DNA of 64,000 bases from Crossaster papposus (Eukaryota; Echinodermata; Asteroidea; Velatida; Solasteridae). The notes beneath the pieces are model-generated. The model did not search any database and had not been told where the DNA came from. It was given only the letters and a program-made list of their open reading frames with translations. Location: the NCBI GenBank assembly GCA_037893245.1, contig JBAIAA010000029.1:744001-808000 (forward strand), read 5' to 3'. Each line of letters starts with the position of its first letter. Positions within the stretch are counted from its first letter, which is position 1. Of the stretch, positions 1 through 10,977 are shown one piece after another. Position numbers and translations under genes: made by a program.

Positions 1-120
1 ATCATGTCGAAAAAGTCGAGGTGAGTCATCAGGTCTAGAAGTCAAGTCATCAGGTCAAGAAGTCGAGTTGAGTCATTAGGTGAAGAAATTGAGTTGAGTC
101 GAGTCAAACATTTAGCTTGA
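1..120. repeat. Satellite with 26-bp-type units, left edge cut by window
   Basis: About three degenerate units of the pattern GTCGAGGTGAGTCATC followed by AGGTCAAGAA. The same satellite forms a longer array at 32055-32400. This is the start of block A of the duplicated segment; the array may continue to the left outside the window. Confidence 0.8.
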
Positions 121-892
121 GTAAATTCAAGTCACAAATAACACTATATAAACACGAGAGAAACTATTTTGAACCACAAGATGGAAGTTTCGGACAGTGT
201 ATATTTGTGTAATGAAGAAAATAATTCAAAAAATAAAAGAGCAGTGATTTTTCTTAATTTCCGATTGATTGATATTTTGAAGAAATCGTATACAAATCTT
301 GAAATAAAAGAGTTTTAAAGTAAATACATTGAACCCCTTTCATTTTTACAACAAACTCTTCAACTTTGAAGGCACTTTTTCAGTATTTTGTTTTTTATAG
401 TATTTTTTATAAAAATAAATACAAACTTTAAAGACGTCCTTTTTTATTGCGACATCAATCCCAAAGAAGTCTGTCTGCTTTGTGTTTCATGGACATTTTC
501 CCTTTTCCTGGTAAGTCTTGTATGAAACTAATAATGTTTATTATTTCCTGCAATGGAACGTCTATTTTCCTTCAGTGGAAGAATAACATTCAACGAGGGT
601 ATGTGCCTATGCTCTATAAACATTCCTGCACACATAATCCATACAGTACCCTTCGTCAACCTACGATGTAGGTCAGTGCACATGATAACAAAAGACTATT
701 TTTATTCCATTATTTCCCTAACAAATATTCCCATACGTGTACATGTACCTCTTGCAAAATACCAGACTGCCATCTTTCTCTATGCGGCTAATACACCAGG
801 CTGTAATGTTAAACCGTACCTAGCTTGTGGTTGATTGTGAACCCAATCATTTATTTTATCCATGTACTTGAAGAGAACATTGGGGATACTTC
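121..892. other. Block A spacer, no gene seen
   Basis: AT-rich sequence that aligns nearly base for base with 32430-33190, with small indels. Short open frames here are not preserved in length or ends between the two copies, so I do not call a gene. Confidence 0.7.
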
Positions 893-1317
893 CTTAAAGG
901 TAGGATACACCATTGGTAATTGCTTGAATTATCAGGAACGGGTGGATTTAAAGGTAGAATACACTATTGGTAATTGCTAGAATTATCATGAATGGGTGGA
1001 TGTAAATGTAGGATTGGTAATTGCTAGAATTATCATGAATGGGTGGATGTAAAGGTAGGATACACCATCGGTAATTGCTTGAATTGTCAGGCAGTGGTTC
1101 TAATGTTGTTCTTGGTTTTTTCGCAATCGCCATCTGGCGATCGATAATGATTTTGTTTATACAATTCAATTTTTTGGAACAATTACAGGATATCTAGAGC
1201 AATCATTTTGCTGGATGGCTACAATCATTATTTACTTTCAAATAAGCAAGATATTTTCTAATAATTCTGAAGTACAATTTTTTTGATATCTGCAAATAGT
1301 GTATAATATAAACTGTA
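893..1317 (+). mobile_element. MITE with internal 54-bp minisatellite, copy 1
   Basis: About four 54-bp units at 897-1096, consensus beginning AAAGGTAGGATACACCATTG and ending in AGGAATGGGTGGATTT. A shared unique part follows, containing the short palindrome CGCCATCTGGCG. The right end near 1290-1317 (GCAAATAGTGTATAATATAAA) is a decayed inverted copy of the unit start. The same architecture occurs at 9938-10227, 33194-33866 and, inverted, at 56361-56950. One unit here has lost 8 bp. Confidence 0.7.
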
Positions 1318-1375
1318 TACAAAAATTTCAGAAAATCAAACTGCATTTCAGTAAGTTTTCGTTTCTTATCTTCCC

Positions 1376-1707
1376 CTGTGTTCCGACACCCCCCGTGTTC
1401 CGACACCCCCCGTGTTCCGACACCCCCGTGTTCCGACACCCCCTGTGTTCCGACACCCCCGTGTTCCGACACCCCCTGTGTTCCGACACCCCCTGTGTTC
1501 CGACACCCCCCTGTGTTCCGACACCCCCCTGTGTTCCGACACCCCCCTGTGTTCCGACACCCCCCTGTGTTCCGACACCCCCCTGTGTTCCGACACCCCC
1601 CTGTGTTCCGACACCCCCCTGTGTTCCGACACCCCCCTGTGTTCCGACACCCTCCCTGTGTTCCGACACCCCCCCCCCCCCCCCCCCCCGTGTTCCGACA
1701 CCCACCT
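1376..1707. repeat. GTGTTCCGACAC minisatellite, copy 1
   Basis: Roughly 18 tandem units of 16-18 bp, CTGTGTTCCGACACCCCC, ending in a pure C run at about 1668-1690. Each unit carries GTGT and ACAC as a short inverted pair. The open frames on both strands are products of the repeat. A homologous array with a slightly different unit lies at 33955-34198, with the same flank on its right (GTTGCATTAGTGACTCGATC). Confidence 0.95.
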
Positions 1708-1756
1708 GTTGCATTAGTGACTCGATCCCATGTGGTAACATACGCGCGTGGATCTG

Positions 1757-3060
1757 TTTCTAAATTCGCTACCCTGTGGAGACCTGAACACAATGTGGAC
1801 AATGGGAGTCAAAAGGTCTCCACAGGGTAATTTCTAAAGATAGATAGGTCTCCACAAGAAATTCCACGAAACAGATTTTTGGATTTTGCTCAAATTACTC
1901 AAAAACTATTGTTAAGATGTGGGTTAGAGTCCTCGATTGAGATTTGTGTACAAAACCAATGAGAGCTGTTCGAAAAAGTTTGTACAAACAAAGGAAATCA
2001 TAGAGAGGAACAAAAGAAATCCTCGATTTACACCATAAAATATGCTTGAACATTTCATACATACTGTGGACGAACAATAGACGTCCACATGATGCGGGAA
2101 GAGGTTACTGATTGTGGACTTGCACATGTCCACAGTCAGTTTTACCCTTTCTGAAAAAGAGCTTAAGGTTAAAATGATGGGTAAGGGTTTATAGACAAAA
2201 TAAAGGGGAACACATCAGAGGCCAAGAATCAAATTTTGGGTTTCAAAAAACTTACTACAAGTACAAGCGAGAAAAATGTTTTATTAACTACATGAAGACA
2301 AAGGAATGTCCACAGTACGTATGTAAGGTAAAGCTGCGTGTGTGGACTTGTGTACATTATGGTGCGAAATACGGTACCCTCTGGAGACTTTAACACAATA
2401 GGGGCAATGGGAGTTAGATTAGATTAGATTTTTGGATTGTACTTAAATTACTAAAAAAACTAGGGTTAGAATGTGGGTTAGGGTTAGTGTTTGGGTTAGG
2501 GTATAATATAGGGTATATTGGGTCGAAATTTCAACCCAGGAAAATAATTGTGGTTAAAATGGGAGCATTTTGAAAAACGTGCTTGACTTTCTAACCATTT
2601 TGTACACGAGAACAAAGCCATGTCTCATACAAAAACGCGAATGTGTGTACTCTGCGCAGCTGTGCATATGGAATGATACGGTACCACTAAACCAACCTGT
2701 GCACGTACATACACTTATTCTCAAATTTGTATCATTGTGGAGACATTTCTTTGTTCTCGTGTACAAAATGATTAGAAAGTCAAGCACGTTTTTCAAAATG
2801 CTACTATTTTAACCACAATTAATTTCCTGGGTTGAAATTTCAACCTAATAATACCCTATATTATACCCTAACCCAAACACTAACCCTAACTCATACCCGA
2901 ACCCTACGTTTCGAGTATTTTGAGTAAAATTCCAAAATCTATTTCGTGATTTTTCTTGTGGAGACCTATTCATCTATTGAAATTACCCTGTGGAGACCTT
3001 TTGACTCCCAATGTCCACATTGTGTTCAGGTCTCCACTAGGGCACCAAATGTAGAAACGG
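1757..3060. mobile_element. Fold-back element with long inverted repeats
   Basis: A 165-bp terminal motif (beginning near ACCCTGTGGAGACCTGAACA) occurs at 1765-1935, again directly at 2368-2500, and inverted at 2880-3050. The inner inverted repeat 2500-2625 versus 2735-2868 is nearly perfect, so about 260 bp from 2368 can pair with 2735-3045. The arms contain degenerate TTAGGG words. The second copy of block A (34236) has no insertion at the equivalent place, after GGATCTGT, which fixes the left boundary. No transposase is encoded. The target duplication is unclear. Confidence 0.8.
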
Positions 3061-3369
3061 ATGTGATCTTGTCAATTAGCATAAAATTAGCATAGACTGG
3101 TATGTCACCTTATAAATATTTCTGAACTTTCGGTCAAAACTTGGAGTGTGCAATTTGAGCAATGACAAAAAAAACACTTTTTGTTCAATGTAGAAAACCT
3201 GCCAATGCAAACAAGCTAATTCATTTGTTATTCATTGTATTCCTTCCAAATTCGTTTGGAAAAAGAAAATATAATTTTTTTGAAAATGCAAGAACACCTA
3301 TTTAAAACTAAACGTGCATGTTTAAAAAATGTTATATTAATTTTTGTATTTAGCCAAAGGAAGATCATA
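3061..3369. other. Upstream region of the TRIM gene
   Basis: No gene seen. The open frame of the TRIM gene extends upstream to 3235. A pyrimidine-rich stretch ending TTTTGTATTTAG at about 3353 could be a splice acceptor for a 5' UTR exon, leaving the coding exon intact. Confidence 0.4.
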
Positions 3370-5376
3370 ATGGCATCAAGACAGCCTAACGTGACAGCTC
3401 AATCTGTGTTGGATAAGATCAGTCGAGATCATCTAGAGTGCCCCATTTGCACCGACCGTTTCACTGAACCCAAGGTCCTCGACTGTCTGCACAGTTTCTG
3501 TCAGAAATGCCTCAAAGACGTCAGACGTCAACATCCACAAGATCCAACACTGGAGTGTCCCCTTTGCAGACGCAAAACCGTACTGAAGGAAGACGTCTCC
3601 AATCTGCCAAGTGACTTCAAACTGAGTGCCTTGGTGGATGAAGTCGACTTTTATGAAAAGCTACTTGAGGGTCAAAGGCCAGAGATCAAATGTCAAGCCT
3701 GTGATGAAGAGAATCAGGCTGTGTCACGATGCATGGACTGCGATCATTTCCTCTGCAGAGACTGCCAAGCGGCACACGGACGGATGACTTTAATGAAATC
3801 GCATCAAATCTACACACTGGCCCAGCTTCAATCGGGAGAGGTACCTTACAAGAGTAAGATCAGGGAGTACACCCCAAAATGTAGCAAGCATTCCGATCAA
3901 AATCTTAACATTTACTGTGACACATGCGAGAAGTTGGTGTGCACAACTTGTGCTATTCTACAGCATGAGAAACACTCTCGTGTTGATCTACTCGAAGCTG
4001 TCGACAAGTGCAAACGAGATGTTGCTAGAATGTCCCTGAAAGCTGAACAGATCAAAGCACAACTGAAAGCAAACATAAGTGAAGCGGATGACAAGCACAG
4101 CAAGCTGAATGCCATGTATGCAGACATCACCAAGAAAATCTCCAGTAAGGCTGACAAGGAGGTTGCTAGAATCACAAAGAAAATCAGAGAGAAGGAAAAG
4201 AAACTGACACAAGAGGCAGATTCAATCTTTAAGGACAGAACCAAGACATTGGAAACTGTTCGTGCCACAAACATCAGTCGCTTGACTGAGAGTGAGAAAA
4301 AGCTAAATGAGGTCAGCCAATTTGTGACTGAAGCAAGTTGCTACGAGATTCTGGATTTCAAGCCTAAACTCCTGTACAACCTGAAAGAACTGACCGAGGA
4401 ACCACCTGAAGAAGGGCCAGACAGTTTGGCCTCCATTAGGGAGTTTGAAGAAGATATTGGGAGGTCACTTGGCAGGCTGGTGCTGGAAGAAACACCAATA
4501 CCCAGCTCACCCAGCTCAATTGCCACAGCTGAGGGTTTACAGAGACCTGCAAGATGGGAGCGGAAAAGACAGATGTGTCCATTTGGAACAAGAAAAGGGA
4601 CATTTGGACAAGAATTTGTCCTTGCAGCAATCTCTAACAATGAAATTGTCGCATTGGACAGTCATCGTCAAAAGTTGATCATTCTCCCAACCAATGACAA
4701 CATTCCGTTTGATGTCATTTCACAAGAACTTCAACTTGCAGGGTTGAACAGACCAACCCATGTTTCAGTTAACAGGAATGGTGAAATTGTCATTCTTGAC
4801 AGTCCGAGCGTCAAATTCTTCCATCAGAGTTACCAATTCTGCTTCCATCAGTTCCTCCTACCATGTGGGGAGACCGGCAACACCCCAACCTGCCTTGCAG
4901 TGGATGGTGGGGATATGATAGCAGTGGGTTATAAATGGCAAGAAATGATCTCACTGCACAAGAGAGATGGATCCCTCATCAGGAGAATACCTGCTCCAAA
5001 CATTGGGTTCAACTTGGTAATCCATAATAATCAGAGGCTTATCTACAACGGTTACGCTGGTTCGGCTGGTAGCAATGACAAATTACTATCAGTCGATTAC
5101 GATGGTAACATGTTATTTTCGGTTACAATCCCCAGTAACATTCAAGGGAATTGGCGCTCTACTGGTCTATGCTGTGACAAAGATGGCGATATTTACATCG
5201 CTGTACGTACATATGGAAAGCCTGAACAAGGGGAAATTCAGCAATTCAGCCGTGATGGGCAGTACATTGGCTGTGCCATCACTAAATGTGGTTATCTGTG
5301 TGATGTCACATGTACACCAGCTAGCGAGCTGGTATTGGCGTCAGAGAACCAAGTTATACTCTATCATAGGGTGTAA
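3370..5376 (+). CDS. TRIM-family RING E3 ubiquitin ligase with NHL-like C-terminus
   Basis: Predicted RING-type E3 ubiquitin ligase of 668 residues in one uninterrupted coding exon. The RING finger has C24, C27, C39, H41, C44, C47, C63 and C66. B-box 1 has C108, C111, C121, C124, C129 and C132; B-box 2 has C171, H174, C183, C186, C191, C194, H199 and H202. A lysine- and glutamate-rich coiled coil spans about 210-330, followed by a proline-rich linker and a C-terminal beta-propeller-like region at about 430-668 with degenerate NHL-type repeats (DSHRQKLIIL, VDYDGNMLFS, DKDGDIYIAV). I chose the ATG at 3370 because it directly precedes the RING; an in-frame ATG at 3235 would add 45 residues with no TRIM-like character. 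TRIM2/3/56/71-type proteins share this order. The paralogue is unclear, and many such genes occur as intronless copies in invertebrate deuterostomes. The substrate cannot be predicted. All zinc ligands are present, so the gene looks functional. Confidence 0.9.
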   Translation: MASRQPNVTAQSVLDKISRDHLECPICTDRFTEPKVLDCLHSFCQKCLKDVRRQHPQDPTLECPLCRRKTVLKEDVSNLPSDFKLSALVDEVDFYEKLLEGQRPEIKCQACDEENQAVSRCMDCDHFLCRDCQAAHGRMTLMKSHQIYTLAQLQSGEVPYKSKIREYTPKCSKHSDQNLNIYCDTCEKLVCTTCAILQHEKHSRVDLLEAVDKCKRDVARMSLKAEQIKAQLKANISEADDKHSKLNAMYADITKKISSKADKEVARITKKIREKEKKLTQEADSIFKDRTKTLETVRATNISRLTESEKKLNEVSQFVTEASCYEILDFKPKLLYNLKELTEEPPEEGPDSLASIREFEEDIGRSLGRLVLEETPIPSSPSSIATAEGLQRPARWERKRQMCPFGTRKGTFGQEFVLAAISNNEIVALDSHRQKLIILPTNDNIPFDVISQELQLAGLNRPTHVSVNRNGEIVILDSPSVKFFHQSYQFCFHQFLLPCGETGNTPTCLAVDGGDMIAVGYKWQEMISLHKRDGSLIRRIPAPNIGFNLVIHNNQRLIYNGYAGSAGSNDKLLSVDYDGNMLFSVTIPSNIQGNWRSTGLCCDKDGDIYIAVRTYGKPEQGEIQQFSRDGQYIGCAITKCGYLCDVTCTPASELVLASENQVILYHRV

Positions 5377-6346
5377 AAAGAAAAACACCAATAACATATC
5401 CAGCATATTTTTTAACCATAGCAAATTAACACTTTTCCAGACAGGGGCTAAAAGTAAAGATTTAATTAGTTCAAAATTATATTATCCATAAGCCTTCGAA
5501 TGAAGGTGATTTGGAGGTATCGATAGAGAATGTAATGCAGTCATAAGCCGTGTCCACATTGAACTTTTCCTTCGGTAAAACCTATACGGAGACTGTTGTC
5601 AATTTAACAAAATTTAATCCAGTGCGGACAGCCGGTAAGCTTGTCAAATTGTCAAGTGTCGATTGTGGGTTTTACTCTCCGAAGCAGTAAGTTGTACAGA
5701 ACAAAGCATGTAGCGGAAGAGTTTACGCGTATGTTTTACGTCGCTGAAAAGTCCAGTGCAGACAAAGTCCATGTACAGTACATGTAAAACCTACACTTTG
5801 ATCATGTGCTTTCCGTCTAGAGGTCAATGCATGACCTCTACAATTTCGCGCGCTAGCATAGCATACGTAATGTGCGCTATACTACAGCAGCTGCAGTTCG
5901 GATCGGACTGGATGCACGCACGAGGACATTAAACTTTCGTTAACCAATGCTGAGCCGTATTTCTGCCCTTTTCTACAAAACCAAATCTGGTGCACACGAT
6001 GTCGGAGGTCAGGCGTAGGGTGCCCTCATTAGATTCTGAGAGGAAATGTCACTCTGGACTAGGACTTTCTGAGATTCGTGTAATCCAAGTGCAGACCATG
6101 GAATGTTGACAATCACGTACGGTAACTGTTGTCATTAGTTAGTCCAACGCCAACGCGACTAAAGATCCAGGAATATAAAAAAAAACGCATCTGACCACAC
6201 TTTCAAAGGGCAAAGTTTGTTCATTTCGGACTAACTGAATTACCCGGCATTGTCTTGGAAAAATAAAAGTGAATAAGAAAGTGATGAATTGTGGCTCTCA
6301 ATATGTATCACAATTGTGTCGTCGTCAGTATTTGTTATCAGTGCCT
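5377..6346. other. Intergenic, no gene seen
   Basis: TRIM 3' flank. An AATAAA word occurs near 6262, far from the stop codon. I recognise no repeat or open frame of substance. Confidence 0.5.
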
Positions 6347-6670
6347 CGGGGTGCCAGATAGTCAGGTGGCTTAGCAAATTTAACGTTACCGGCCGGACAA
6401 AAGTACCAAATTTTGCATGGAGTTTCTGTTCGACCTATCTATTGATTTTATCCGTGGAACCCACTTGATCGGTTCCGATTTTCCAAGATGGCGGCCAAAA
6501 TCCAAGATGGCCGCCAGAAACAAAGGAAATGTCATATATCTGGCTGTAAAAATCGGAAATGAACAAATGAGGTGTCAATTCAGGTGTTTCCGGGGTCACT
6601 GAAACAGATGCTGGTCATGGCATGTTGCTCGGGTCACCCATTTCCAAGATGGCGGCCAAATTTCAAAATG
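6347..6670. repeat. Left arm of a long inverted repeat
   Basis: Pairs with 9465-9711 on the opposite strand. The shared blocks include GTCAGGTGGCTTAGC with TTAACGTTACC, and the GGGTCACCCATTTCCAAGATGG block. It contains several AAGATGGCGGCC words (6484, 6504, 6644). Confidence 0.7.
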
Positions 6671-7059
6671 GCCACCAAAAAAAAGGATGGCGGCCAATAT
6701 AAAAAATAATACACATTGTCACTGTTAAGTACATACTGGTAGTATTCAGAAATTTTATCTACAATTTTGCAATACAATGTATTGTAACGGAACTGGGTAG
6801 GGCCTATTATGCCGACTCGTATGCACGTCTAGTTAATCTAAACATATATTGCTCATGTATAGGATCACGCGCTCATACTGCGTGATACATGGCGCAGCGG
6901 CCAATCATCAACGCACGGCTGCATGATCAGGGTTAAGCAACAAATTACCGGTTCACGTAGCTTCTGCCCAGTGACTGCATAAGTTAGCGCGTGGTGACCA
7001 ATCGCCGTAGCGCATTTTCGCAACTTCTGGGGCCTTTTGCGCCGTTTCTAGTCAGTTCG

Positions 7060-9340
7060 GTGGATGGCGTCAATGCTAGAAGAAGTACCTGAAGTACCCA
7101 CAGAATTACTGTGGGCACAATTGCGACGGTTGAGGTTGACTCGGTAGTGGTGCCGGGTGAGAGTCGTGGGTGTGAGGTTTAAGGAGGCTTGCCAAGTTAC
7201 CTGCATAATATAATACGACCGTAGTAAGAATAACCTCGCTGAGGAATATCATGAAGAGGTGAAGGCATGCCTGATAAAATTCAAGGATGTATTTTCTTCT
7301 GAAGCACCACATCAGTACAAGGAGAGGACTCGGCGCCATCCCTTGTGTAATCAGGAGAAAATATAGAGGCAGGTTGGAGATTTGAAGAAGCGAGGGTTTA
7401 TCGAGTCCCTGGGCTGCAAATGTTGTGTTAGTCCGGAAGAAGGACGGAACTAAGCGATTTTGTGTCGACTATCGGGGTCTGAATAAGGTAACAAGATGCT
7501 TACCCTGTCCCTCGTATCGACGAGACACTAGATGCGTTGGAGGGTGCAGAGTGGTTTTCCACCCTCGATTGAGCGTCCGGGTATTGGCAGGTCGACCTCG
7601 ATGAGGATGCCAACCAGAAGTCAACCTTTGTAGTGCGGAACGGTTTATACAGCTGGCGCTGCATGCCCTTTGGTCTGTGCAACACCACTGCGACATTTGA
7701 AAGGTTGATGAAGAGGGTGATGACAGGTCTTCAGTGGGACATCCTGCTGATATACCTGGACGATGTCATGGTGTTTGGCAAGACTGTGAAAGAGGAGATT
7801 GAACGACTGTGAGTCGTCTTCTCCAGGTTGAGGCGAGCTGGTTTAAAGTTGAAGCCTAGTAAGTGCTTCTTGTTTCAGAGATCAGTGGGCTATTTGGGAC
7901 ATATTGTGTCGCTTGAAGGTGTGGCTACCGACCTTGAGAAGGTTCGGGCCGTGGCCAATTGGCCAACAGCTAAGTGTGTTAAGAAAGTTCGAAGCTTTTT
8001 AGGCCTCGCTTCATATTATCGGAAGTTTGTCCGGGGATTGGCAGAGGTTGATGCGCTGACTGAAAAGTCGCGTGGGTTCCAGTGGACAGATGCCTTCCAA
8101 CAGGCATTTGTTGAGTTTAAGCAGAGGCTGCAGACAGCACCGGTGTTGGCATACTCCGTTCCTGATAGCGACTACATCTTAGATACAAATGCTAGTGGGG
8201 ATGGGATTGGGGCAGTTTTGTCTCAGATCCATGATGGGGAAGAGAAGGTCCTCGCCTTTGCGAGCTGTAAACTCAGCAAGGCAGAGAGGAACTACTGTGC
8301 TACCCGGAGAGAACTTTTGGCGGGAGTTGTCTACCTCAGGAAGTTTAGACAGTTCCTGTATGGTCAGAAGGTGCTACTCCAAACCGATCATGCTGCTCTC
8401 AGGTGGTTGCTTAATTTTAAGGACCCCGAGGATCAGCTTGCCAGGTGGCTGGAAGTGACCAGCGAGTACGATTTGACGATTCAACACAGACCTGGGCGGA
8501 AGCATGGAAATGCTGATGGGTTGTCCCAGAGGCCTGCAAACAGTGTGGTCGTGCTGACGCTGATGAAGCGCCAGGGATCGTTGAGGCTTCGAATAAGGCC
8601 AATGTGACAACGATCAGTGAGGTTGTCGAATGTCGCCATGACGTTGACTCTGACGTGCCGATCCCAGAGGCGAGGGTGAGGGGCATCTTTGCTCAACCAC
8701 ACTTACCTAAGGATGCAGTCAGAGAGGGTCAACTTGGTGACGGAAGTATTGGTTGGATGATTAGGGCAAAGGAGTCGGGCGCCTCCTCGGCACACAAGAC
8801 CCTCTGGTCATCTTGGGATCAGTTGGAGGTGCAGGACGGTGTCCTAGAAATGTGGAGTCCGGCGATGGGAAGTCCGTGAGGTTGCGACTAGTACTTCCTG
8901 AGAAATTTAGAGAGGTCGTACTTCAGGAGCTGCATGGTGGCCGGACGAGTGGCCAGACGAGTGGCCATTTATGGGTTAATAAGACTTAGGCCAAGGTCAA
9001 GTTGCTATACTATTGGCCCGGAATGACCGCGGGTGTGAGGTCATTTATCAGACTAGATGTTGCGAGCTGTGTGGGAGGAGGAAATCTCCTGTGAAGTAAA
9101 GAGTTTCCCCGCTCAAACAGTATTTGGTGGTCGAGCCCATGGAGAAGGTGGCTGTGGACTTGCTGGGGCCACTTCCTCGGTGTGACACTCTAGGAAACCT
9201 GCAAGAAGGTATCCTGAGAGGAAGCATAGGCTTCCCGCCAGATATAGGGATTAGGTTAGCCATCCCCAAGGAACACATATTTGGACGGCAAGCTGGTGCA
9301 GGAAGAAGCGCCAGTTTTGACCGCCAGTTTTGTCGGAGTT
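7060..9340 (+). pseudogene. Ty3/gypsy pol relic (RT, RNase H, partial integrase)
   Basis: Decayed polyprotein of an LTR retrotransposon. Reverse transcriptase is readable from about 7240 with stops and shifts; blocks [14 protein letters not shown] and the active-site YLDD near 7757 are visible. An open stretch at 7828-8607 holds the thumb/connection and RNase H (QTDHAALRWLLNF, HGNADGLSQRP). In RNase H the first acidic site reads DTNASGDG, suggesting a lost catalytic Asp. The integrase zinc-binding part is broken at about 8890-9095, and the start of the core (VAVDLLGPLP) lies at 9145-9180. The core then jumps to C-terminal-looking sequence, so most of the catalytic core is deleted. I found no protease, Gag or LTR. 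The relic lies inside the inverted repeat 6347/9711, which implies insertion into an older DNA element. Confidence 0.85.
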
Positions 9341-9464
9341 AATCCGTCACATCCTACATCACATTAACATATTCTTACCACTTTATAAGATTCAGCTGTG
9401 CTGAATATAAAAATGATTTTACACCTCTATATACAAATTTCTGTCATATATCTTAAATGTATTA

Positions 9465-9711
9465 TTGGCGGCCATTCCGAAATTTGGCAGCCATCTTGGA
9501 AATGGGTGACCTGAGCAAAATGCCATGGCCAGCCATATGAAGCACGATATGTGGCAGAGAAACCCCCCCCCCCTCTTTTGTGTTGACCATTGTGTTCCCG
9601 GAATCTCAGGAATTCTTTTTAGGTTTCAAGGGGGGATGGGTTAGGTAACAATAGTGGTAACGTTAACCCTGAAAATTGTCGCTAAGCCACCTGACTAAGA
9701 ATGCCGAGCCT
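9465..9711. repeat. Right arm of the long inverted repeat
   Basis: Reverse-complement partner of 6347-6670. The outer end CTAAGCCACCTGACTAAGA mirrors the left end. Together the arms bound about 3.36 kb with the gypsy relic in the middle. Confidence 0.7.
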
Positions 9712-9937
9712 AATTCATTGCGCTGCCGGTCCGAGAGGCAGCAACACATTCGTTAGAGCGGCCTCGTGAGTCCAGACTCGTCCAGTATCGCAGTTTTCAC
9801 TTGTTTTGAGAAAAAAACATACATGGGTTTGCAATGGCTTGTTAAATGTGTGCGTTTCATTCAACGTAATTTCAGTTAGGAAAATGTCCAGTATGTTGAA
9901 TACTTTGCTTGTTTGCGTGATTTTAAATAAAAAGACT

Positions 9938-10227
9938 TTAAAGGTAGAATACATCATTGGTAATTACTTGAATTATCAGGAATGGAAGGATACACCATTG
10001 GTAATTGCTTGAATTATCAGGAATGGGTGGATTTAAAGGTAGGATACTTGGGGTTTTGTTTGCGATCGCCATCCGGCGACAATTACAGGATATCTAGCAC
10101 AATTATTTTGCTGGATGCCTACAATCATTATTGACTTTTAAATAAGTAATATATATCGAAATAATTTGGTAGTAAAATGTAGTAGTAGATACATGTATCA
10201 TGTATCTGAAAATGGCTATGTATAATT
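9938..10227 (+). mobile_element. MITE with 54-bp minisatellite, copy 2
   Basis: About 2.5 units of the 54-bp repeat at 9940-10050, then the shared unique part (TTGCGATCGCCATCCGGCGA, GGATATCTAGCACAATTATT). The decayed right end near 10205-10227 corresponds to the other copies. The left flank is unrelated to the flanks of the other copies, so this is an independent insertion. Confidence 0.65.
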
Positions 10228-10234
10228 TTGTCCA

Positions 10235-10618
10235 ATGAGCCATTTGCGCATGATCCCGAGTTAAATTTAAATAACATCTGGTACACTGACTTGCTCACAC
10301 AGCTTGGCACCGTTGAACTTTACATTCTCGAGACTAAAAACACTGTTGCTATATCACGTGATTCGGTGTAAGCTCTTGCATAGTTACATAACAGACGTTC
10401 AGCACCAATACATTGTTCACAATGGATGAGAATGGCAAAAAGACACCAGACCATTCTGGAGCTGGAGGTTGCTAGCGTTGAGCTTGCCCGAATCACGTGA
10501 TATAGCAACAGTGTCTTTGGTCTGGAGAATTCAAAGTCAAAATGTGCCAAGCTGTGTGAGCAAGTCAGTGTACCAGATGTTATTTAAATTTAACTCGGGG
10601 TCACGCGCAAATAACTTA
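10235..10618. mobile_element. Fold-back MITE
   Basis: Arms of about 135 bp (10235-10370 and 10485-10618) are reverse complements with few mismatches. Matching blocks are CACGTGATATAGCAACAGTG and its mirror, and TGAGCAAGTCAGTGTACCAG and its mirror. The central loop is about 115 bp. There is no coding capacity. Confidence 0.85.
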
Positions 10619-10977
10619 TTGTAGTAACTTGTAAAGATAGGGCATTTTTGCATGAACATACAATGAGGCCACATTACTTTAGCACGTAGAGCTTAAATCG
10701 GCTGAAATCAGTAAATTTGTATATTATTTTCTTAAAAACATAACAGAATTAATAATAATTAATAATAATTGGGGAGGCTAATCATCCTTACTCGCAGCTA
10801 GCTGGGATGCCGAATTGCGAAGGACGCAGCTACAACGTGGTCGAGTCGCCAGCACGTAAAGGCGCCTATTGCAGCCAGCCACATCGACTCTAGTAATATG
10901 ACTATGGAGCACAGTCTGAGATCAAAATGTTTAATTTTTCCAGAGGAAGAAAAACCGGAGGACCCGGAGAAAATTAG
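10619..10977. other. Unassigned sequence
   Basis: No gene or recognised repeat, apart from a short AATAATT run near 10750. Confidence 0.4.

Noticed and set aside
1203..1830. Several long overlapping open frames on both strands rich in VFRHPP/CVPTP/GVGTQ repeats
   Set aside because: They are translations of the GTGTTCCGACAC minisatellite in different frames; the same holds at 33908-34353. No independent coding signal.
2459..2510. True telomere or chromosome end
   Set aside because: The TTAGGG words are few, degenerate and internal to a palindromic element, with sequence continuing on both sides.
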